A stretch of 64,000 nt of DNA, taken from Arbacia lixula. Its lineage: Eukaryota; Echinodermata; Echinoidea; Arbacioida; Arbaciidae. Positions 10,831 through 18,684 of the stretch are shown in pieces. Each line of letters starts with the position of its first letter. Position 1 is the stretch's first letter. Under the pieces are notes generated by a model. It did not search any database. It saw nothing but the letters and a program-made list of their open reading frames with translations, and was not told the DNA's origin. A program made the translations under genes and the position numbers. The stretch is from the NCBI GenBank assembly GCA_963669155.1, contig OZ022590.1, positions 1,070,915 to 1,134,914 on the forward strand, read 5' to 3'.

Positions 10831-11266
10831 CCTCCCTTTCTTTAAAAAGAAGGTTTACATTCTTTTCATTAAAGTAAACTTATTCTCATCATATCCTTTG
10901 TATCAGTTTCCAAATATGTCAGAAAGTCAATTTGTATACTTTTCTTTGAAACACTAACTGTACTATAACAAGTACATGTATCTTATAATAGTCAACGTAT
11001 ATTATGGATCCGGTTGCAGATCTTTAAAGAATATTTATCCAGTCCTTTGTATTAAAAGAGTTCAGTTCCATCACTGGTTCGCGTTGAAGATAATCAGCTG
11101 ATTATCCAAATCTTGCTGATGAAACATAAAACATAGTTACATTTATGCTATCAAGTTTTTCTGTTTACTTCAACTTGATCTCTTTACTAATTCTACATAA
11201 AACGCGACTAATTCTACATAAAAGCGCGAAAGTTCTTTTAGTATTCGCTTTGTTGTATTTAATGCT
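10831..11266 (-). other. 3' untranslated part of the Gypsy element with polypurine tract
   Basis: Non-coding interval between the pol stop and the 3' LTR. The polypurine tract is at 10831-10843. No extra ORF such as an envelope is present. Confidence 0.8.
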
Positions 11267-13201
11267 TTACAAGTCCATGCGTTCGGGTGGTTTGCTAATT
11301 CTTCCATGTCGAGTTGTTCTGAACAAAGACGCGGATTGCTCTGCAGCTTCAGCTGGTTGCGCTGGGAATTCTGCGTCGTCATCCAGATCGCTGTCCATCT
11401 GCGTAGGATGTTGGATGTGCTCGGCTCGTTGTGTCGGTGGTGCAGGTCTGAGATGACGTCTGTTTCTGCGACGGATCTCACCCCTGTCAGTCTCTACCAA
11501 GTATGATCTGTTTGGTAGCTTCGACGTGATGGTACCGCGTTGAGCCCATCGGTTGTTGTGCATGTCTTGGAGTCTGACATGGTCACCTACGTTGAACTCT
11601 GGTAGGTCTTGAGCGTGTTTGTCGTAACGCTCTTTCTGCTTCACTTTCTGCCTTTCCTTCCTCTCTTTCACCGAACGAGGATCGATGTGTTGGGGATCTA
11701 GTAGTTTGTCTACCATGGGCAGGTTTGATCTCATGCGCCGATTGTACAGCAGTTCTGCAGGCGATTTTCCACATTCCAGTGGTGAGCTTCTGTACACTTG
11801 CAAAGCTCTGTAGACATCTTGCCCACTGTGTTCACACTTGCGGATGAGATTCTTGACGATCTTCACCGCAGTTTCTGCTAGTCCATTGGACTGTGGGTGA
11901 TACGGACTTGTTGTTGTGTGACCAAAGTCCCATTCTCTTGCAAAGCTCTTGAACTCTTGACTTGCAAACTGTGGACCGTTGTCAGTTACAAGCTCGCATG
12001 GAGTGCCTTGACGGGAGAATACCGCTTTCATGTGTTTGATCACTGCTTTGCTTGTAGTTGTAGTCATGTTACAGACTTCAACAAACTGCGAATAGTAGTC
12101 AACGATCACCATGTACTCCTTGTTGTTCAACGTGAACAAATCTGCAGCGACCTTTTCCCATGGTCTGTTCGGTACTGCATGGGGTTGTAGACTCTCTGTC
12201 TGTTGTCTAGGCTTGTACATCAGGCATGAGTTGCAGTCTTGTACCATTGCAGCTATGTCTTGATTGATCCTGGGCCAATACAAGACTTCACGTGCACGTT
12301 TCTTGCATTTTTCTATGCCCAGGTGTCCTTCATGGATTTTGCGCAACATCAACGGTCTCATTGTAGCTGGTACGACTATCTTGCTGCCTTTCAGGATCAT
12401 GCCTTCTGCTTCTGACAGCTCGCTTCTGATGTTCCAGTATTCTCTGACTGCTACTGGACACTGCTGCTTTGTATTAGGCCACCCATCTCTGATGATGCCT
12501 AATAGCTCTTGTAGTGTGTTGTCGTTCTTTGTCTCTTCGACAAACTGGCTGCGTCTGTTGGACGTAACTGGTAGATTCATCATCACAGCATCGACATGGA
12601 CTCTGATGTCTTCTTCTCTGTCAACATTCGTCTCGGCCTCTGGATCTACCGCTCTGGACAATGCATCTGCAGTGTGCATGTACTTGCCAGGTGTGTATGA
12701 CACTTTCAAATCATATCGCTGCACCCTGATGAGTAGGCGTTGAATGCGAAGAGGACAGTCACAGAGTGGTTTGATGAACAACGGTATGAGTGGTTTGTGG
12801 TCAGTCTCCACTTCAACCTGTTGTCCATAGATGTACTGGTGAAATCGTTCGCATGCGTACGTTATTGCCAGCAGTTCTTTTTCTATTTGTGCATAGCGTG
12901 TCTCTGCATCGGTCATTGCTCTTGATGCATATGCTACGGGAACCCATTCGTGATCATGTTGCTGCAGTAGCACTGCACCGAGGCCATTCTTTGAAGCATC
13001 TGCTGATACTTTTGTTGGTTTTGCGCAGTCATAGAAGTGTAGCACTGGTTGCTCTGACAGAGCTTCTTTGAGTTGATGCCAGGCTTTCTCTTGTGCGTCT
13101 TGCCACATCCACTCATTTTTCTTGTCAAGTAGACTTCTGAGAGGGGCTGACTTTGTGGCTAAGTCTGGTATGAACTTCCCTTGGTAGTTGACCATACCCA
13201 A
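11267..13201 (-). CDS. Gypsy Pol, downstream half: RNase H and integrase
   Basis: A 644-residue reading frame in the same frame as the upstream gag-pol segment, separated from it only by a stop codon at 13226-13228. RNase H lies at about residues 60-170, with the SADASKNGLGAVL block and the ETRYAQIEKELLA block carrying acidic catalytic residues. Integrase follows: a zinc site His-x4-His...Cys-x2-Cys (HEGHLG to CNSC, about 290-325), then the catalytic core with Asp in VAADLF, Asp in VTDNGPQF and Glu in GLAETAVK. The C-terminus is basic with a VGDHVRLQD region, without a chromodomain. It would be made only by readthrough or not at all. Confidence 0.95.
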   Translation of the reverse strand: MGMVNYQGKFIPDLATKSAPLRSLLDKKNEWMWQDAQEKAWHQLKEALSEQPVLHFYDCAKPTKVSADASKNGLGAVLLQQHDHEWVPVAYASRAMTDAETRYAQIEKELLAITYACERFHQYIYGQQVEVETDHKPLIPLFIKPLCDCPLRIQRLLIRVQRYDLKVSYTPGKYMHTADALSRAVDPEAETNVDREEDIRVHVDAVMMNLPVTSNRRSQFVEETKNDNTLQELLGIIRDGWPNTKQQCPVAVREYWNIRSELSEAEGMILKGSKIVVPATMRPLMLRKIHEGHLGIEKCKKRAREVLYWPRINQDIAAMVQDCNSCLMYKPRQQTESLQPHAVPNRPWEKVAADLFTLNNKEYMVIVDYYSQFVEVCNMTTTTSKAVIKHMKAVFSRQGTPCELVTDNGPQFASQEFKSFAREWDFGHTTTSPYHPQSNGLAETAVKIVKNLIRKCEHSGQDVYRALQVYRSSPLECGKSPAELLYNRRMRSNLPMVDKLLDPQHIDPRSVKERKERQKVKQKERYDKHAQDLPEFNVGDHVRLQDMHNNRWAQRGTITSKLPNRSYLVETDRGEIRRRNRRHLRPAPPTQRAEHIQHPTQMDSDLDDDAEFPAQPAEAAEQSASLFRTTRHGRISKPPERMDL

Positions 13202-13225
13202 GAACCTTTGGACGTCTTGTTTGCA

Positions 13226-15163
13226 TTATGGCCTTTCCATGTTTCTGATGGCTGCCACCTTCTTCGGGTCCGGCTGGACTCCCTGTTCGCTGATCAAGTC
13301 GCCGATGAATGTCAGCTTTCCAACGTCAAACTCACACTTGTCTTTGTTGAGTTTCAGGTTCACTTTCCGGGCTATGTCAAGGACCTGTATCAGCCTTGCA
13401 TCATGCTCCTCTTGGGTGTTTCCCCACACGACTATGTCATCCATCATTGTGTTGACACCGGGAATGTGTGCAAACAAATTATGCACTATCTTGTGAAACA
13501 CTTCTGGAGCACTGCAAACGCCAAATGGTAGTCTCAGAAATCTGTACCGTCCGTACGGAGTGATGAAAGTGCACAGCTTTGAGCTTTCGTCATCTAGTTC
13601 GATCTGCCAAAATCCACTGGACGCATCTAGTTTGCTGAAATGTTTTGCTCCAGCAAAATGCGCTGTGATTTCCTCCCTGGACGGCAGTTGATAGTGCTCT
13701 CTTTTGACTGCTCTGTTTAGATCTCTTGGATCTAGGCACACACGGAGTTGTCCGTTTTTCTTTTTCACAACCACGAGCGATGATACCCAATCAGTTGGTT
13801 CATCCACTGGTGTGATGACTTTCATGCGTTCCATTTTGTCTAATTCATCTTTGAGCTGACCACGAAGTGCGAATGGAACTTTCCGGCATGCGTGTTGTAC
13901 AGGTATGGCACTCTCTTTCAGTGTGATGTGATGTTTCCCTGGAACACATCCTAGCCCTTCGAACACGTCTTGGTAGCTGTCTGCTACTCGTTTGTTTGTT
14001 TGTTTGACATTCAATACTCTTTTTACAAGCTTCAATTTGTCACATGCTTGTAACCCTAGCAATGGTTGGCGTTTACCTGGAGTGACTAGAAACGTCATGT
14101 TGTGAGTTGACCCCTTGTACTTGACCTGTACAAAGCAACGACCCTTCACCGGGATGGCTACCCCACTATAGCCTGTCAACTTCACTTTAGCTGAATGCAG
14201 CTTTGGTTTGGGTTTTAACATCTGATACACTGAGTCTGGAAGGAGGTTAGTCTGAGCACCAGTATCCAACTTGAAATCCACTGGCCTTTCATTCACCACA
14301 AGATTGACCATCCATTCATCAGGAGCATCTGCTGACTCAACAACATCAACCACAAAACCGTCATTCCCTTCCTCCATATGTTGCAGTTCGTTTACTACTT
14401 TAGCAACTGGAGTCCGACAACACTTTGCAAAATGATTCTCTCTACCGCATTTTTTGCAGATCTGACCTTGTGCTGGACATGCATTTCTATTGTGCCTATA
14501 TCCGCATCTACCACAAGCATATTTTGATTTCTGACTTTGTTGTTTTGGACCTTTGTGTGATGTTGAATTGAACGACTGTTTCTTACTCCCTAAAGCATCA
14601 ACTGAGACTCTCTCACCGGTGGAACTCAGCTCGTGGGCCTGAGCTCGAGTGGTTTCAGCAGCACGACAAAGCTGCAACGCCTTCTCTAGCGTCAAATCAT
14701 CCTGCCTCAGCAAACGTTCACGAACTCCATTGTCCAAAATACCACAGATGATTCTGTCCCGTATCAGACTGTTAGTCAACTCTCCGAACTCACACGACTG
14801 TGCGCGATTGCGCAATTCTGTTGCATAGTGATCAATATTCTCACCGACCTCTTGTGACCTTGTGAAAAATTTGTGCCTCTCATACGTCACATTTCGTTTT
14901 GGCATGCAATAGCTCTCAAATTTTTCCATCACTTTCTCAAGTCTCATCTCATCACCAGAAGCGGCAAATGTGAATGTATTGTATATGTCAAGAGCTTTGT
15001 CTCCTATGACATGCAGAAGCATGGATGTCTGTGTTTTTTCATCTTTCTTCGACAGACCACTAGCTACATTGTACAGTTCAAACCTCTGTTTGAAACGTTT
15101 CCAATTTTCTGCTACATTTCCTGTCAAGTCTAATGGCGCTGGCTGGCTTAGATAGGTTGCCAT
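13226..15163 (-). CDS. Gypsy Gag-protease-reverse transcriptase, ended by an internal stop
   Basis: Starts at the first ATG (15163, MATYLSQPAP) about 350 bases inside the 5' LTR. Order: a Gag capsid-like region (residues 1-200) with the WKRFKQRFELY block; two zinc knuckles at about 215-250 (CGRCGYRHNRNAC and CKKCGRENHFAKCC); an aspartic protease with LDTGAQTNLLPD at about 300; and RT with SSLVVVKKKNGQLRVCLDPR, LDASSGFWQI, LPFGVCSAPE and the catalytic MMDDIVVWG at about 574. Gag and Pol share one frame with no shift. A TAA at 13226-13228 stops translation in the RT-RNase H connection, a place where programmed stops are not usual, so it looks like a point mutation. Confidence 0.95.
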   Translation of the reverse strand: MATYLSQPAPLDLTGNVAENWKRFKQRFELYNVASGLSKKDEKTQTSMLLHVIGDKALDIYNTFTFAASGDEMRLEKVMEKFESYCMPKRNVTYERHKFFTRSQEVGENIDHYATELRNRAQSCEFGELTNSLIRDRIICGILDNGVRERLLRQDDLTLEKALQLCRAAETTRAQAHELSSTGERVSVDALGSKKQSFNSTSHKGPKQQSQKSKYACGRCGYRHNRNACPAQGQICKKCGRENHFAKCCRTPVAKVVNELQHMEEGNDGFVVDVVESADAPDEWMVNLVVNERPVDFKLDTGAQTNLLPDSVYQMLKPKPKLHSAKVKLTGYSGVAIPVKGRCFVQVKYKGSTHNMTFLVTPGKRQPLLGLQACDKLKLVKRVLNVKQTNKRVADSYQDVFEGLGCVPGKHHITLKESAIPVQHACRKVPFALRGQLKDELDKMERMKVITPVDEPTDWVSSLVVVKKKNGQLRVCLDPRDLNRAVKREHYQLPSREEITAHFAGAKHFSKLDASSGFWQIELDDESSKLCTFITPYGRYRFLRLPFGVCSAPEVFHKIVHNLFAHIPGVNTMMDDIVVWGNTQEEHDARLIQVLDIARKVNLKLNKDKCEFDVGKLTFIGDLISEQGVQPDPKKVAAIRNMERP

Positions 15164-15498
15164 ATTTGCAATCTTTTTTTCAGTAAATCGCTCTCTGAAC
15201 AAAGCTTTAATCTCTTATCCTACTCTAGTGGTATCTTTTCAACCCGTCAGAACAACGAGATAAACAATTTCATTGAGCAATATGCCGTACGCACTATGCG
15301 ATGTCTCTACACGCACATAGTCATAACATGTACACAGTAGAGTGCACTGTGTGCTGTACACTGTCATGCACCATACATGCACTGCACTCCTGCACTGGCT
15401 AGCCAGTCTAATACACACGTAAATCACACTCAATATCGGAATGTCTGCACCTGTTTGGGGCCTTGATCCTCGGAAATGGACATTTTCTGAGCTGGTTC

Positions 15499-15515
15499 TT
15501 GGACTTCTGACACCA
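15499..15515 (-). other. tRNA primer-binding site of the Gypsy element
   Basis: Directly inside the 5' LTR the minus strand reads TGGTGTCAGAAGTCC, complementary to a tRNA 3' end in CCA; the GACACCA end points to a tRNA-Leu-like primer. The tRNA assignment is from memory of typical ends and not certain. Confidence 0.65.
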
Positions 15516-15666
15516 TGTTGTGGTCTTGTGTAGACTCAGATAGGATGACTCGAACAAGGCTTCTACGTTGTAGTAACTTTAATGCAGCAGACTATACGTG
15601 TGTGTGTTGATACAGTTGCCATCTTGAGAAGTCTGTAGTCTTGTCTCAAGACTTACTATCATTACA
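15516..15666 (-). repeat. 5' LTR of the Gypsy element
   Basis: 151-bp LTR, apparently identical to 10680-10830, followed outward by the target duplication ATATT. Confidence 0.96.
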
Positions 15667-18050
15667 ATATTCTTGGCTAAGACGGTAGAATACAAAATAA
15701 TGGAACTATATTATTCTCGGCTGAAACGTGCACCAACATTTCAGTGTTGCACCATAACATAGAATACAAAATAGGGGGCCTACATAATTGAAACCATAGC
15801 TTCTCGGCTGAGACGTGCACCAACTCATCTCAGTGTTGCACCACAGCATAGAATACAAAATAGGGGGCCTACATAATTGAAACCATAGCTTCTCGGCTGA
15901 GACGTGCACCAACTTATCTCAGTGTTGCACCACAACATAGAATACAGAATACATAATTAAATTCATTACCTCTAGGCTGAGTAGTGCGCGAACACTTCTC
16001 AGTGTTGCACTATAACATAGAATACAGAATACATAATTGAATCCATTTCATCTCATATATCATAGCAATCAAAATAGAAACCAAGTTGCATCTCGGCTGA
16101 GACGTGCACCAACTCATCTCAGTGTTGCACCACAACATAGAATACAAAATAGGGGACCTGCATAGCTTCTCGGCTGAGACGTGCACCAACTCATCTCAGT
16201 GTTGCACCACAACATAGAATACAAAATAGGGGACCTACATCTGAAACCATAGCTTCTCGGCTGAAACGTGCAGCAACTCATCTCAGTGTTGCACCACAAC
16301 ATAGAATACAAAATAAGGGGCCTACATCATTGAAACCATTGCCTCTCGGCTGAAACGTGCACCAACTCATCTCAGTGTTGCACCACAACATGGGATACAA
16401 AATAGGGGACCTACATAATTGAAACCATAGTTTCTCGGCTGAAATGTGCACCAACTCATCTCAGTGTTGCACCACAGCATAGAATACAAAATAGGGGGCC
16501 TACATAATTGAAACCATTGCCTCTCGGCTGAAACGTGCACCAACTCATCTCAGTGTTGCACCACAACATAGAATACAAAATAGGGAGCCTTCATAATTGA
16601 AACCATTGGCTCTCGGCTGAGACGTGCACCAACTCATCTCAGTGTTGCACTACAACATAGAATACGAAATAGGGGACCTACATAATAGAAACCATAGCTT
16701 CTCGGCTGAGACGTGCACCAACTTATCTCAGTGATGCGCCTCAACATAGAATATAGAATACATAATTAAATTCATTATTTATCTCGGCTGAATTGTGCGC
16801 CAACTCTTCTCAGTGTTGCACCATAACATAGAATACAAAATACACCATTGAATCCATTTCATCTCATATATCATAGCAAACAAAATAGAAACCAAATTGC
16901 TTCTCGGCTGAGACGTGTACCAACTCATCTCAGTGTTGCACTACAACATAGAATACAAAATAGGGAGCCTACATCATTGTAACCATTGCCTCTCGGCTGA
17001 GACGTGCACCAACTCATCTCAGTGTTGCACCACAACATAGAATACAAAATAGGGGTCCTACATAATTGAAACCATAGCTTCTCGGCTGAGACGTGCACCA
17101 ACTCATCTCAGTGTTGCACCACAACATAGAATACAAAATAGGAGACCTACATAATTGAAACCATAGCTTCTCGGCTGAAACGTGCACCAACTCATCTCAG
17201 TGTTGCACCACAACATAGAATACAAAATAGGGGGCTACATAATTGAAACCATAGCTTCTCGGCTGAGACGTGCACCAACTCATCTCAGTGTTGCACCACA
17301 ACATAGAATACAAAATAGGGGACCTACATAATAGAAACCATAGCTTCTCGGCTGAGACGTGCACCAACTCATCTCAGTGTTGCACCACAACATAGAATAC
17401 AAAATAGGGAGCCTTCATAATTGAAACCATATAGCTTCTCGGCTGAGACGTGCACCAACTCATCTCAGTGTTGCACCACAACATAGAATACAAAATAGGG
17501 GGCCTACATAATTGAAACCATATAGCTTCTCGGCTGAGACGTGCACCAACTCATCTCAGTGTTGCACCACAACATAGAATACAAAATAGGGGACCTACAT
17601 AATAGAAACCATAGCTTCTCGGCTGAGACGTGCACCAACTCATCTCAGTGTTGCACCACAACATAGAATACAAAATAGGGGGCCTACATAATTGAAACCA
17701 TAGCTTCTCGGCTGAGACGTGCACCAACTCATCTCAGTGTTGCACCACAACATAGAATACAGAATACATAATTAAATTTATTACCTCTAGGCTGAGTAGT
17801 GCGCCAACACTTCTCGGTGTTGCACCATAACATAGAATACAGAATACATAATTGAATTCATTTCATCTCATATATCATAGCAAACAAAATAGAAACCAAA
17901 TTGCTTCTCGGCTGAGACGTGAACCAACTCATCTCAGTGTTGCACCACAACATAGAATACAAAATAGGGGGGCTACATAATTGAAACCATAGCTTCTCGG
18001 CTGAGACGTGCGCCAACACATCTCAGTGTTCCACCACTACATAGAATACA
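15667..18050 (-). repeat. Right-arm tandem array of ~89-bp units with higher-order structure
   Basis: About 25-30 units, in inverse orientation to the left arm. Most units are nearly identical and carry CTCGGCTGAGACGTGCACCA and CATCTCAGTGTTGCACCACA. A longer variant containing TTTCATCTCATATATCATAG recurs at about 16050, 16860 and 17870, so the array is partly built of blocks of roughly 0.8-1.0 kb. The left arm lacks this variant. The long plus/minus open frames here are artefacts of the period. Confidence 0.93.
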
Positions 18051-18552
18051 TACATGATTAAAATCATGAAAACAAAATTTTAAAATAAAATTGAATGAAG
18101 GGTCAGAGCATACACGAGTAATCTTGTTTATTTCTTGCGAAATCTTTCTATAAATCCTACCTACTTCTAGCAATGCTCTATCCTATCCCTATTTTATTCC
18201 TGACTAATTCCTAACGTACTTAATAATTCAATCACTCTCATATATATAGGACTACGGTAATACGCATCACAAAATATTGGTTAGTACAACTGAGGGTTCA
18301 TATTTTGTTGTCATTATTGTTCTATGCACTCAATTAGGTGGCATTTATCTTTTTTATAATCGTTTTTTAAAATAATGTCTTAATTGCAAAACGTTTATTG
18401 GATATGTATGCTTAAATATGCATTCGTTTTCGTTATTTTCCGCGGTTATCTATTCAAATGCCCCGCGCAATGTTCTATGCAGTGACGTCCCACTGACGTC
18501 ACTACTAATGCATATTCATACTCGGCTGAGCGTTGCACCAACATATGCTACC
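18051..18552 (-). repeat. Right terminal inverted repeat, outer unique part
   Basis: Reverse-complement partner of 2809-3320, ending with the exact 32-base tip at 18521-18552. It carries the CRE pair in altered form (18483-18501) and the block CCGCGGTTATCTATTCAAAT. It lies about 130 bp upstream of the DYNLT2B start codon. Confidence 0.85.
18483..18501 (+). promoter_or_regulatory. CRE pair in the right TIR, near the DYNLT2B start
   Basis: TGACGTCC (18483-18490, one base off) and the perfect CRE TGACGTCA (18494-18501). They lie 184-202 bp upstream of the DYNLT2B ATG and were brought there by the transposon. Any effect on DYNLT2B is inference. Confidence 0.4.
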
Positions 18553-18561
18553 TTTGTGGTT
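18553..18561 (+). repeat. Right target-site duplication of the foldback transposon
   Basis: TTTGTGGTT, eight of nine bases equal to 2800-2808. Its last bases form the start of the X-box-like site. Confidence 0.75.
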
Positions 18562-18573
18562 GACATGGGTTAC
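18559..18573 (+). promoter_or_regulatory. RFX X-box-like site upstream of DYNLT2B
   Basis: GTTGACATGGGTTAC resembles the X-box (GTTGCC, 1-3 bases, GGYAAC), with an imperfect second half-site. X-boxes bound by RFX factors typically sit within about 150 bp of the ATG in ciliary genes; this one is about 112 bp upstream of the start of a ciliary dynein-2 subunit. Match is partial; binding not shown. Confidence 0.4.
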
Positions 18574-18684
18574 GCTGCAATTTACATCGAGAGTGTCACT
18601 GTTAGTAATGTACTTGAAGTGTTGTTTTATTTATGATAATTTTCGTTGATTTTACTGCAGAATTCTTCAGTTTAAGCATCAAAC

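Larger units (their letters stand above)
10680..15666 (-). mobile_element. Ty3/Gypsy LTR retrotransposon, recent insertion
   Basis: A complete LTR element of 4987 bp transcribed on the minus strand. The two 151-bp LTRs (10680-10830 and 15516-15666) read as identical, begin TG and end CA, and are flanked by the 5-bp duplication ATATT (10675-10679 and 15667-15671). A primer-binding site abuts the 5' LTR and a purine tract abuts the 3' LTR. Gag, protease, RT, RNase H and integrase lie in one frame, as in the Mag-type elements known from sea urchins (SURL). No chromodomain and no envelope gene are seen. One in-frame stop interrupts pol. Confidence 0.97.
2809..18552. mobile_element. Giant foldback (FB/MULE-like) DNA transposon, 15.7 kb, with nested insertions
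   Basis: The two ends are inverted repeats: the outer 32 bases, starting GGTAGCATATGTTGGTGCAA, match exactly in opposite orientation. Similarity continues through about 500 bp of subterminal sequence on each side and then through arrays of an ~89-bp unit in opposite orientation (left 3330-4440, right 15700-18050 plus 10445-10679). A 9-bp target duplication with one mismatch flanks it. The core (4441-10444) contains older repeats, a LINE relic, a palindromic element and a PHD-like exon, but no recognisable transposase core. Long inverted repeats with internal tandem repeats plus a 9-bp duplication are the hallmarks of FB elements, whose NOF protein belongs to the Mutator superfamily; sea urchin TU elements are an older foldback precedent. 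The superfamily call is inference. Confidence 0.85.

Noticed and set aside
11145..13531. Several plus-strand frames over the Gypsy element
   Set aside because: Antisense shadows of integrase, RNase H and RT on the minus strand.
15700..18050. CRISPR-like look of regular repeats
   Set aside because: Units are 79-90 bp with no unique spacers, and the whole unit is conserved. It is a tandem array in a eukaryotic transposon arm.
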